Assembly: GCA_015075365.1 (NCBI GenBank)
Contig: JABTUN010000005.1
Span: forward strand, 1-64,000
Length of the DNA stretch: 64,000 nucleotides
Direction: 5' to 3'
Source: Verrucomicrobiaceae bacterium
GTDB taxonomy: Bacteria; Verrucomicrobiota; Verrucomicrobiia; Verrucomicrobiales; Verrucomicrobiaceae
Position 1 is the stretch's first letter. Each line of letters begins with the position of its first letter. The notes under the pieces are model-generated. The model was not told where the DNA came from. It did not search any database and worked only from the letters and a program-made list of their open reading frames with translations. The position numbers and the translations under genes are program-made. Below, one piece after another: positions 28,663 to 37,075 of this stretch.

Positions 28663-29382
28663 ATGGACCATCTCATGCCTCTTCGAGCGATCTTTCTTGA
28701 TGCAGCCGGAACGCTGATCCGTCCTGCCGAGCCTGTCGGCACGGTGTATGCACGCCACGCGCTCCGTCGTGGAGTGGAAACGAACGCAGAGGCCATGAAC
28801 GCAGCCTTCCGAACGGCGTGGAAGACCACGCCGCCGCCGCTGCATCCGCCAGGGCGGCCGCCTGCTGACGATGACCGCTCCTGGTGGCAGGAGGTGGCGT
28901 CCAAAGCATTTACCATCGCGCTCGGCAGCACCTTGGAGGAGGCGGTGATGGCCCCGTTGTTCGACAGCCTGTATGCGCACTATGCACGGCCTGAGGCGTG
29001 GGCGGTTTATGAAGACGTGCGGGACGCGTTGGAGGTGCTTGGACAGGCGCACGAACTGCTGGTGCTCTCCAATTTCGACCGCCGTCTGCGCTCTATTCTC
29101 GACGGTCACGATTTGAGCCGTCATTTTTCGCATATCGTGATTTCCAGCGAGGTAGGGGCATCCAAACCGGATGCACGGATGTTTGAGGCGGCGTTGAGGG
29201 CCTGTGGCGCGGACGCGGGCGACTGTCTGCATGTTGGGGACGATCCACATTGCGACGCCGGGGGAGCCTGGCTGGCAGGACTGCATTTTTTCGAGGTCAA
29301 GAGGCCAGAAAACGGACTGGAGAGGCTGGTGGAGAAAGTCCAAAACCGGTCATTTTCTGGCTTGCGAAGCCCCCTCCCATGA
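28663..29382 (+). CDS. HAD-superfamily hydrolase
   Basis: A 239-residue HAD hydrolase of the HDHD3/YjjG-like type with a helical cap. Motif I is FLDAAGTL: the nucleophilic aspartate is present, but the residue two positions later is alanine where phosphatases normally carry the acid/base aspartate. Motif II is LSNFD, motif III GASKPDARMF, and motif IV HVGDDPHCD. The alanine suggests a changed reaction, for example a dehalogenase-like or slow phosphatase, or a substrate-assisted mechanism. Start 28663 has GGGAAGG at a good distance; Met5 is an alternative. It stands 46 bases after the amylase gene, just before a tRNA gene. Confidence 0.88.
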   Translation: MDHLMPLRAIFLDAAGTLIRPAEPVGTVYARHALRRGVETNAEAMNAAFRTAWKTTPPPLHPPGRPPADDDRSWWQEVASKAFTIALGSTLEEAVMAPLFDSLYAHYARPEAWAVYEDVRDALEVLGQAHELLVLSNFDRRLRSILDGHDLSRHFSHIVISSEVGASKPDARMFEAALRACGADAGDCLHVGDDPHCDAGGAWLAGLHFFEVKRPENGLERLVEKVQNRSFSGLRSPLP

Positions 29383-29408
29383 ATACATACCGGCCCCCTT
29401 ACCGGAAA

Positions 29409-29483
29409 GCGCAGGTAGCTCAGCGGTAGAGCAGTTGGCTTTTAACCAATTGGTCGAGGGTTCGATCCCCTCCCTGCGCACCA
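29409..29483 (+). tRNA. tRNA-Lys (anticodon UUU)
   Basis: A complete 75-base cloverleaf with encoded CCA. The acceptor stem GCGCAGG pairs perfectly with CCTGCGC. The D arm is GCTC/GAGC, the anticodon stem GTTGG/CCAAT with loop CTTTTAA (anticodon TTT), and the T arm GAGGG-TTCGATC-CCCTC. The discriminator base is A. A weak promoter-like pair may lie just upstream (TTGCGA near 29362 and TACATA near 29384). The 3' end lies 39 bases from the convergent dehydrogenase gene. Confidence 0.97.
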
Positions 29484-29522
29484 CTTCAGATCATGAGGTG
29501 TCGAGGTAATGCTGATCAAAGC

Positions 29523-32500
29523 TCACTGCTCCTGCACCTTGAGTCGGAAGAAGCGCATCTGGCCATCCAGGGGGGCCGTGATGCTGCGGGTGGTGCCGGC
29601 GGCGGCAGGATCGCCGTCGTTGCCGGGGACATTCCACAACGACCAATCCAACAGATTGGTGCTCGTCTCAATCCAGCTCCGGCGACCCTGGAGATTGGGG
29701 AACTCGACGGTCATGTTTGACAATCCAATGCCCACGGCAGGCCGCAGGCTGGAGTTGCCGCTTAGCGGCAGTGTCTGGCCGAGGAACTCGTTGTAGTTCG
29801 TCACACCATCGCCATCCGCGTCGGCGCTGGGATCACCGGCGGGGCTCGATGAGCTGCCAAACTGGGCGAGACGCCATTCGGCATAGGTTTGGCGGCTGGC
29901 CATGCTGTTGATCCAGTCCATGACGACTTGGGTGCCTTCGGGGTCGATCACGGCGGTGGCGAGCGGGGGCATGCGGGTGTAGCCGCCGCTGGCGCTGAGG
30001 CGGTTCCAGATGACGGATTTGTCGTTGAAGCCACGCACGAGGGCTTTGTGGTCGCCGGCTTGCACGTTGCCGACGTGGGCGTCGATCATGGTCGTTTGGG
30101 TCAAAGAGAGCTCGGGGCGCATGTCGAAGGCGCCGATGCCGGTGCCGCCGGTTTGGTGGCAATACGAGCAATTCACAGCGAGCCAGCTTCGAGCACGCGT
30201 TTCGAGCGTGGCGCTGGTATCGGTGGGTGTGTGATACTTCGGCAGCGTGTGGAATTGCGTCGGCGCATTGCTGAAGTAGCCGGCGTTGGCCATGAGTTCG
30301 AGGTAGTTGCCAGTTTGACCACCGAGCGTGCCGGTGCGGTTGAGCTGTCGCGTTTCAAAGCTGAGGCCGTGACCGCCCTGCGGGGTGTGGCAGGCGAGAC
30401 ACTCGCTGCGGCTGGGGATGCGCCAGTGCTGCACGGTGTTGTTGCCGTTGATGACGACGTTCATGTCGAAGTCGTCGCCGCCATCGGCCACGAGGAAGGC
30501 TTCCGTGCCGTCGTTGTTCCAGCGATAGCTCACGCCGTAGCTGCCGGTCGCGTTGATCATCAAAAGTCGCGTTTCGAGTCGCTTCTTGGTGGCCGGATTG
30601 CCCCGCGTCATCTCGTAGTCGAAGTGTTTGATGAACAACGCCCCCTGCGGCAGCGACCAGTTGCCATCCTGCACGAAGCCAAACGTGTCGGAGCCGTTCG
30701 GCAGCATGAACCAGCGGCTCTTGATCGCGTAATCGCTCCAAAACGGCAGATTGATGTCGTAGCGCTCGATACCGGGATTGAAGCTCAAATCGCTGATGTC
30801 GGCAAAAAGACCGGTGTCGCTCAATTTGGCCGGAAAAGTCGTATCGACGGTCTGCGACACGAGACGACGCACTTTGCCGTCGCCGTAGTCGAGCATCAAG
30901 ATGTCGCCATTCGCCGGATCGGGATCGAGCATGAAGGCCACGACGCCCGCTTCGCCGGTGATGCGCTCCACCGTGGGCGGATTCGCGCCGTTGCGCGTGA
31001 GCGACCAGATGTGACCGCTGACGAAGTCGCCAAAGATGTACTTCCCGGCCAGCGCGGGATATTTGCTGCCTCGATAAACGAAGCCGCCGGTCACGCTGCG
31101 ACCTTCGAGAGCACCGCCGCCGTGGAAGTAGGTCCAAAGCGGAGCGATGGGATTGAAGCCGCCCGGCGGATTCGTGCGCGTGCCAGCCGCATTGCCTTCG
31201 AGGTAGCTCCAGCCGAAATTTCCGCCCGGCGTGACGACATCGACCTCTTCCCACAAATCCAAGCCGACATCCGCGGCCCACATCTCGCCGTTTTGCGTGT
31301 CCCAGGAGAACTGCCACGGATTGCGGAAACCGATGGCGTAGATCTCGGTGCGCAGCGTGCCGGTCAACGCTAGGCCGTTGAAGCTCGTCGCGCCGACGAA
31401 GGGATTGTTCGCGGGCACTTTGAAGAAGGCCTTGTTCGAGTCCGCCGGGTTCGGCACGATGCCGCTGTGCGCATTCGGCTCCAGATTGGCAGGCAGGCGA
31501 TCCACATCGATGCGGAAAATGCCGCCCCAGAAGCTCTTGTCGATGAACTGCGCAAAGTTGTTGCTGTCGTTGAGGCCACCGGCATCGCCCGCGGACCAGT
31601 AGAAGTAACCATCGGGTCCGAAACGGCAGGAGTCGATGTTGTGAATGCTCGACGGATTCGGGATTGAGATGAAGGGCTGCTCGCTGGCGAGATCGCCGAC
31701 ATCGAGATTGCCATTCACCGCCGTGAAACGAGAAACGCGGGCAAAGTCGGCGTTCGAGATGCGCAGGTTGTAGGTGACGAAGAACTGCCGGTTCGTGGCG
31801 AACTGCGGATGCAGCGCGATGCCTTTGAGGCCCATTTCGTTGCCATCGTCATAGACGGGCAGCGTCATGAAGAGCGTGCGGTTCGGCGTGGCGCTGTGGA
31901 TGTTGTCGATGAGCCAGATCTGGCCGTTGCGCTGGCCCACGAGCACTTTGTCCGGATTGCCCGGCACATGCGTCATGCAGCTCGGCGCGGTGAAATTCAG
32001 CCCCGGTGTCGAATCGACCACCGCAAGGCCCGTGGCAGGCGGTGTGAGTGGCACGATGCTCGTCGTGTTCGCGATGCGCAGCGCGGAGGTGAAGGTGTAG
32101 GTCACCGTCGTCGGCGCGGACTCGCCATTCGTGCCGACGAGCTTGTAGGTCAACGAATCGCTCGCCGGTGTGCCGGTGGTGTGCTCGTAAAAAATGCGCC
32201 CGCTGCTGTCCACGCTGGCCGTGCCATTGCTCGGAGCCGTCACGATGACCACGCTGCCGACACCGGCATCGTTTTTGCGCACATCTAGCAGCGCCTTCTT
32301 CGTGTGACGCATCGTGATGGCATCTGGAAAGGCCGTGGGCGTGCCGAGGGCGCTCTGCATCGCCCGCCAGCTCGTGGTGACAGCGAGATTGTCCCAATGC
32401 GTGTCACCACCTTCGCTGGAGGCAAGACGCACGCCGGTGATCCAATTCGTGCCCGTGTAGCTGCGCTCGGCGGCGATGGTATTCGCGCTTTCCGGCTGCG

Positions 32501-35120
32501 AGAGGTCAGGATTCACCCACAGCACCGCTTTGTTCGCCACGAAGTCGAGCTTCGCCACAATGGTGTAGTCCGTGCCCGCGACCGGAGCCGTGCCGGAGTA
32601 GGTGTGACCGGTGGCGAGATCATGAATCGCGAACTCGCGCAGATTCGACGCCGTATTCTCGGCAAACGGCACACCGAAAAGGAATCGCTCCGTGCCGAAA
32701 TCGTAGAGACTCAGCCCGCCCCAGCTCACGCCCGCATCGCGACGCATGTCCACACGCACATACACGGCGTTCGCGGCGGAGGTGTCGGCATCGTTGATGG
32801 CTCCATCGGCCTCCACGCCGTTGAAGGTGCGCAGCGCGCCCGCATTCCAGGTGCGCAGCGTGTTGTTGAAGTTGTAGGGCGAGTTGAACTCATGCCTCCA
32901 CGCGCTGGGATCATTCGAATCGACCGGACCAAAGGTGTTTTGGAAATCCCAACCCGTGCCGCCCTGCTGCAACGCGATGGGTCCTCCGCTGTAAGTGAAG
33001 GTATCCGTGCCGATGACCAAATCCGTGCCGCTGAGTGCCGCCGGAGCCGGATACGTCGGTGTGACGACCGCGTTCCAACTCGTGCCGACGATCAATTTGT
33101 CCCAATACGTCGGCGAATCGCCCCCGGAGCCGAAACGCAGCGCCGAGTGCGCATTCGTGAAGGCCAGCGTGGCATTCGGCGAGCCCGGTTCGCCGCCCGT
33201 GAGGCTCGGATTCACATACAGCGACGCAAAACCGGTCGTGTAATCCACTTTGGCGATGATCTGATACTTCGTGCCCGCCACCGGCGCGATGCCCGTGTAG
33301 TTCCACTGATTCGCACCGAGATTGTGAATGCCGAGCTCGCGACGGTTGTTCGCGGGATTTTGCGCAAACGGCACGCCGAACATGAGTCGCTCGTTGTTGC
33401 CATCGTAGAGGCTCAAACCGCTCCACGAGACGTTGTCGGCGCTGCGCTGCATCTCGAAGCGGTAATACACCACCTTGTAATTCGACGCGGCGGCATTGCT
33501 GAAGCTGCCATCGGCCTCCGGCGTCTCGAATTCGCGTTTCGCGCTGCTGTTCCAGGTCGTGAGACGCTTCGAGAAGATGTAGGGCCAGCCTTCGACGTTG
33601 TCCCAATTGCTCGGCGTCTGCGTGCGACCGATGAAGGCGTTGTTCGTGGTGCTGTTGTCGAAGTCCCAGCCGAATCCGCTGCTCTGCCCGACCACGTTGC
33701 CGTTGTCATAATCAAAGTCCTCGCGGGCAATGATCACATCCGCGCCGCTCACCGGCGTGCTGACCGGATACGCAGCCTGAATCGCTCCCCAGCTCGCGCC
33801 CACGGCCAGATCATCCCAAGTCGTCGCGCCCGTGCCACCGCTGCCGAGACGCACCGCCGTGTTCCAGTTATCGCTCTGCCACGGCCGCGTCGCATTCGGA
33901 GGACCTTCCGGCTGTGTGAGATCGGGATTCACCCACAGGCTCAGCTTGTCGTTCGCGTAGTCGATTTTCGCCACGATCGTGAATTCGGTCGTTCCATTGT
34001 CCACCGTCGGCACGCCCGAGTAGGTCACGCCATTTTGCCCAATGATAAACTCACGCACGCCGCTCGCCGGATTCACCGCATCCTGTACGCCGAAGAAGAT
34101 GCGCTCGTTGTTGAAATCAAACATGCTCACCCCACCCCACGTCGCCCCCGCAGCCCGCGTCATCTTCACGCGGTAATACACCTGCTTGTAGCGAATACCG
34201 CCCGTCTCACTCACCGCGCCGTCGCCTTCATTTGGGAAGCCAAACTCACGCTTCGCCGCCGAATCCATCGTCGTGAGCCGGTTCGCCGAAATTGTGGCCG
34301 TGCCGAAGGTCGTATCCCAAGTGGACATCCCCTCGCGACGCAGCCCCACGAACCCATCGCCATCCTGATTGTCGAAATCCCAGTTCACACCGCCATTTCG
34401 ACCTGCAATGCTGCCGTTCGCATAGGTGAACGAATCGCTGCCGATGAGGATGTCCTGCCCCAAAGCCACCACCGGGTTCGGATCGGGCATCGAAGCGAGC
34501 TGAATGCGAAAGCGATCCAACGCGACACCATCCTCACGCGCGACGATGCGCAGCGTGTAGATGCCGCTGCTCGGAATGGTGAAGGTCATCGCGTTTTGCG
34601 CGGGCGTGGCCACATTCACCTCCGCTTCGCCGGTGCCATCCCAGCCCTGCTGGCCAAAATCCGACGTGGTGTGCCCAAAGTCCTCATACCAGTCCGCATG
34701 CGTGCCGCCGATGCCATCCGCGAGCTCGACGATGCCGGCGTAAATCGAGTCCGAGGAGCCGTCATGGCCATCCCAGCGCAAATAGAGCCGGTAGGTGCCC
34801 GGCACGGTGAACTGCACCGAGTAGTCGATACTCGGCCCGCTGCCCGCGCCGCTGAAAGGCACGCTGCCCGGCCCGTTGTCCGGCTGCGCCTGCATGAAGA
34901 GGCCGCCGCTCGCATTCTCAAACGTCACGCCGGTGGGCACGACGGCATTCGTCGGCGCTTCGAGCCATTCATCGCCATTCCCGGCCGCTTTGGCGTGATA
35001 ATTCTCCGCCTCGCCCGTCACAAGACCGTTGGTGACGACGTAGGGCGAGGTCGGCGGGAGCAGTCCCGCAAACGCGGGGCTGCATAAAAATGCGAAGGCC
35101 AGAATACGGACAGATGGCAT
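29523..35120 (-). CDS. Giant secreted PQQ-type sugar dehydrogenase-like protein with two c-type heme motifs
   Basis: A 1,865-residue exported protein; start 35120 gives signal MPSVRILAFAFLCSPAFA and has AAGG upstream. Order of parts: a CBM6/PA14-like carbohydrate-binding domain with GEAENYHAK (20-200), three related laminin-G-like repeats (about 210-930), an Ig/cadherin-like domain, and a glucose/sorbosone dehydrogenase propeller (about 1025-1425; LVGQRNGQIWLID, GLKGIALHPQF, IYAIGFRNPWQFSWD). A cytochrome-like segment has two heme-binding motifs, CLACH (1574-1578) and CSYCH (1651-1655). A calcium loop (DADGDGVTNYNE) and a C-terminal module ending RFFRLKVQEQ close the protein. It likely oxidises sugars and passes electrons to the hemes. 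Cofactor and acceptor are inferred. Confidence 0.88.
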   Translation of the reverse strand: MPSVRILAFAFLCSPAFAGLLPPTSPYVVTNGLVTGEAENYHAKAAGNGDEWLEAPTNAVVPTGVTFENASGGLFMQAQPDNGPGSVPFSGAGSGPSIDYSVQFTVPGTYRLYLRWDGHDGSSDSIYAGIVELADGIGGTHADWYEDFGHTTSDFGQQGWDGTGEAEVNVATPAQNAMTFTIPSSGIYTLRIVAREDGVALDRFRIQLASMPDPNPVVALGQDILIGSDSFTYANGSIAGRNGGVNWDFDNQDGDGFVGLRREGMSTWDTTFGTATISANRLTTMDSAAKREFGFPNEGDGAVSETGGIRYKQVYYRVKMTRAAGATWGGVSMFDFNNERIFFGVQDAVNPASGVREFIIGQNGVTYSGVPTVDNGTTEFTIVAKIDYANDKLSLWVNPDLTQPEGPPNATRPWQSDNWNTAVRLGSGGTGATTWDDLAVGASWGAIQAAYPVSTPVSGADVIIAREDFDYDNGNVVGQSSGFGWDFDNSTTNNAFIGRTQTPSNWDNVEGWPYIFSKRLTTWNSSAKREFETPEADGSFSNAAASNYKVVYYRFEMQRSADNVSWSGLSLYDGNNERLMFGVPFAQNPANNRRELGIHNLGANQWNYTGIAPVAGTKYQIIAKVDYTTGFASLYVNPSLTGGEPGSPNATLAFTNAHSALRFGSGGDSPTYWDKLIVGTSWNAVVTPTYPAPAALSGTDLVIGTDTFTYSGGPIALQQGGTGWDFQNTFGPVDSNDPSAWRHEFNSPYNFNNTLRTWNAGALRTFNGVEADGAINDADTSAANAVYVRVDMRRDAGVSWGGLSLYDFGTERFLFGVPFAENTASNLREFAIHDLATGHTYSGTAPVAGTDYTIVAKLDFVANKAVLWVNPDLSQPESANTIAAERSYTGTNWITGVRLASSEGGDTHWDNLAVTTSWRAMQSALGTPTAFPDAITMRHTKKALLDVRKNDAGVGSVVIVTAPSNGTASVDSSGRIFYEHTTGTPASDSLTYKLVGTNGESAPTTVTYTFTSALRIANTTSIVPLTPPATGLAVVDSTPGLNFTAPSCMTHVPGNPDKVLVGQRNGQIWLIDNIHSATPNRTLFMTLPVYDDGNEMGLKGIALHPQFATNRQFFVTYNLRISNADFARVSRFTAVNGNLDVGDLASEQPFISIPNPSSIHNIDSCRFGPDGYFYWSAGDAGGLNDSNNFAQFIDKSFWGGIFRIDVDRLPANLEPNAHSGIVPNPADSNKAFFKVPANNPFVGATSFNGLALTGTLRTEIYAIGFRNPWQFSWDTQNGEMWAADVGLDLWEEVDVVTPGGNFGWSYLEGNAAGTRTNPPGGFNPIAPLWTYFHGGGALEGRSVTGGFVYRGSKYPALAGKYIFGDFVSGHIWSLTRNGANPPTVERITGEAGVVAFMLDPDPANGDILMLDYGDGKVRRLVSQTVDTTFPAKLSDTGLFADISDLSFNPGIERYDINLPFWSDYAIKSRWFMLPNGSDTFGFVQDGNWSLPQGALFIKHFDYEMTRGNPATKKRLETRLLMINATGSYGVSYRWNNDGTEAFLVADGGDDFDMNVVINGNNTVQHWRIPSRSECLACHTPQGGHGLSFETRQLNRTGTLGGQTGNYLELMANAGYFSNAPTQFHTLPKYHTPTDTSATLETRARSWLAVNCSYCHQTGGTGIGAFDMRPELSLTQTTMIDAHVGNVQAGDHKALVRGFNDKSVIWNRLSASGGYTRMPPLATAVIDPEGTQVVMDWINSMASRQTYAEWRLAQFGSSSSPAGDPSADADGDGVTNYNEFLGQTLPLSGNSSLRPAVGIGLSNMTVEFPNLQGRRSWIETSTNLLDWSLWNVPGNDGDPAAAGTTRSITAPLDGQMRFFRLKVQEQ
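32330..34490 (-). repeat. Three tandem ~240-residue laminin-G-like repeats
   Basis: Three divergent copies inside the dehydrogenase protein, each about 720 bases. Shared landmarks recur in order: DSFTY/EDFDY/DTFTY, GWDFDN-type, KREF/LRTF, VYYRVKM/VYYRFEM/VYVRVDM, FGVQ/FGVP, IVAKIDYAND-type, LWVNPDL or LYVNPSL, and WDDLAVGASW/WDKLIVGTSW/WDNLAVTTSW. The copies are clearly homologous but not identical, so they are old duplications, probably multiplying a polysaccharide-binding unit. Confidence 0.85.
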
Positions 35121-35252
35121 GGTTGGACCTTGGTAAGACAACTCAGGATGGCTTTTTCTCAATTGACATGGTGCAACGACGCCTCGCAGTGTCGCCTAGA
35201 TGAATGAACAAAGCTTGAATACGTTTGCGGGGTGCCGCGCGGATGTTTTGCC

Positions 35253-36287
35253 TCAGGCTTTCGCCCAGGCAGCGATCTTGCATGCCGCCTCGGGCGAGAC
35301 GGACATCTCAGTAACGCATTCCTGTGGTGTGAATTCACCTCGTTTGGCAATGCGACCGGCCTTCCAGACGTCGGCAGTGGCGGAGTATGGGCCTACCTTG
35401 CGCGGATCGCTCCACGTGTGAAGGCCGAGCGTGCGCGGATTGACGGCGGCGGCGATGTGCATCGGGCCGGAGTCCACGCTGATGACACTCCTGCACCGGC
35501 GCATGATCCAGACAAGCTCCGGGAGGGTCGTGCGGTTGCTCAAATCATGTATATGCGGGCACCGGGGGACTTGCGCCCCGTCATGCATGCCCACGAGCAC
35601 CACGGGACAAGGCGAGAGGGCCTCACAGAGGGCCTCAAGGGCACGATCTGACAGCGATTTGCCCTCACCACGCGACCACGGATGCACGACGACGCTGTTT
35701 GCCCAGTCGAGGTCGGCCGTGGCAGGCTGCGAGCCACCTGCGAGGTCGAAAGAAACGTCTTCAGACTCAATACGAATCCCAAATGCACGCGGCATTTCAA
35801 GATAACGGTCCACCGCATGCGCCCCGGCATTCACGGGCACGATGTGCGAGTAAAAATGCCGCGCTCCCTCCCGCGCATCCGACAGGCCGATCACGCTCTG
35901 GGATCCGCGCCAGCGGCTGACGACGGCGCTGCGCAGCAGTCCTTGGAAATCGAGCACGATCTCCGGTTCTTCGCGCGGGAGCATCATCCAGCCGCGCCGC
36001 CAGTTCCAAAAGCGCAGGAGGCCCGCGAGACCGCGAAACTGCTTTCGTGGGAAAGGAATCACCTCGTCAATGAGCGGCGATCCCTGGATGAGCGGGATCC
36101 ATTCCGTGTTTGCCAGCCAGCGCAGCCTCAGATGCGGGTGCGCCTGCCGGATGGCCCTCACCGCAGGCAGTGTGTGGACGATGTCTCCGAGGGAACTGGG
36201 CTTGACGATGAGCGCGCTCTGGAAGTCGCGGAGACTGGGGAGTGCGGGCATGTCGGACGCATCCGGCTCGTCTGACGCATTGCTCAT
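35253..36287 (-). CDS. Glycosyltransferase family 9 (heptosyltransferase-like)
   Basis: A 344-residue GT9 enzyme with a GT-B fold. The N-terminal signature VKPSSLGDIVHTLPAVRAI is typical of ADP-heptose:LPS heptosyltransferases. The donor-binding half includes VVHPWSRGEGKSL, the NRTTLPELVWIMRR segment and VDSGPMHIAAAVNP. It probably adds heptose to the lipopolysaccharide core at the inner membrane, supporting an outer-membrane-bearing cell; another donor sugar cannot be excluded. Its start overlaps the stop of the metallophosphoesterase gene by four bases, so the two are co-transcribed. Confidence 0.92.
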   Translation of the reverse strand: MSNASDEPDASDMPALPSLRDFQSALIVKPSSLGDIVHTLPAVRAIRQAHPHLRLRWLANTEWIPLIQGSPLIDEVIPFPRKQFRGLAGLLRFWNWRRGWMMLPREEPEIVLDFQGLLRSAVVSRWRGSQSVIGLSDAREGARHFYSHIVPVNAGAHAVDRYLEMPRAFGIRIESEDVSFDLAGGSQPATADLDWANSVVVHPWSRGEGKSLSDRALEALCEALSPCPVVLVGMHDGAQVPRCPHIHDLSNRTTLPELVWIMRRCRSVISVDSGPMHIAAAVNPRTLGLHTWSDPRKVGPYSATADVWKAGRIAKRGEFTPQECVTEMSVSPEAACKIAAWAKA

Positions 36288-37006
36288 TTCCCCAGTGCCA
36301 GGCGGTCCGCCAGCAAGGCGGGCAGGCCGGCGGCGTGGATTTTCTTCTGCGCGGTCTCGATGTCGTATTCGAGGCGTCGAATGGCGATAGTCTGCGCCTG
36401 CGCATCGTAGATGGCGTAGGCGGCACGCCAGTCACCGTCGCGGGGCTGGCCCACGCTGCCGACATTGACAAAATACTTCGTGCCGCGCTGGAGGCTGACC
36501 TCGTTGCCGCGGCTTGCGCGCACGGAATCGTCCTTTTCGAAGATGCGCGGCACATGTGTGTGGCCGTAGAAGCAGACCTGGGTGAACTGGTAGCTGAAGC
36601 TGGCCATCGCGTCGAAGCGGTTCGTGACATATCCCCAGTTGCCCGGCGAATCGAGCGTGGCATGGACGATGGTGAAGTCGCGCACCTGGCGCACGAGCTT
36701 CAGGTCACGCAGCCATTGGCGCTGCTCCTCGCTGAGTTGCTCTCGCGTCCACATCAGAGCGGTGTAGGCCAGGGGATTGAGCTCGTCGAGGCTGCTGTTG
36801 CCGCTGGCGCCCTCGTCGTGATTTCCGCGCACGGTTGGGCAGTTTAGCGCGCGCACAGTCTCCAGGCACTCCGCCGGATTGGCCGCGTAGCCGACGATGT
36901 CGCCAAGGCAGACGTAGTTCGCGCAGCCTTGCTCCTGCGCGTCGTGGAGGACGGTCTGGAGGGCTTCGAGGTTGGCGTGGATGTCTCCGAAGATGGCGAA
37001 TTTCAT
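36284..37006 (-). CDS. Calcineurin-like metallophosphoesterase (YfcE/MJ0936-like)
   Basis: A 240-residue metallophosphoesterase. Metal ligands are all visible: D8 and H10 in FGDIHANL, D in LGDIVGY, N-H-D in RGNHDEG, a histidine in VHATLD, and the closing FYGHTHVPR. The start at 37006 places MKFAIFGDIH at the expected first strand. Such proteins hydrolyse phosphodiesters or phosphomonoesters with two metal ions; the substrate is unknown. It is coupled to the following heptosyltransferase gene by ATGA and lies 69 bases downstream of tsaD. Confidence 0.92.
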   Translation of the reverse strand: MKFAIFGDIHANLEALQTVLHDAQEQGCANYVCLGDIVGYAANPAECLETVRALNCPTVRGNHDEGASGNSSLDELNPLAYTALMWTREQLSEEQRQWLRDLKLVRQVRDFTIVHATLDSPGNWGYVTNRFDAMASFSYQFTQVCFYGHTHVPRIFEKDDSVRASRGNEVSLQRGTKYFVNVGSVGQPRDGDWRAAYAIYDAQAQTIAIRRLEYDIETAQKKIHAAGLPALLADRLALGK

Positions 37007-37075
37007 CGGTTGGGCGCGCCATCTTCGGGACTCATGCCGGGAAATCAAGCATTTCAGCAGGAGGAAGGCGTTCAG

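Noticed and set aside
26610..28931. A 773-codon minus-strand frame across the second amylase and the HAD gene
   Set aside because: It crosses two real genes and has low-complexity Val/Gly/Ala-rich sequence.
29344..29408. tRNA gene as an integration site (att duplication)
   Set aside because: No integrase gene and no direct repeat of the tRNA 3' end was seen in the window.
32304..35087. A 927-codon plus-strand frame
   Set aside because: Lies opposite the dehydrogenase gene, whose repeats and signal peptide are convincing; the shadow product is Arg/His/Ala-rich.
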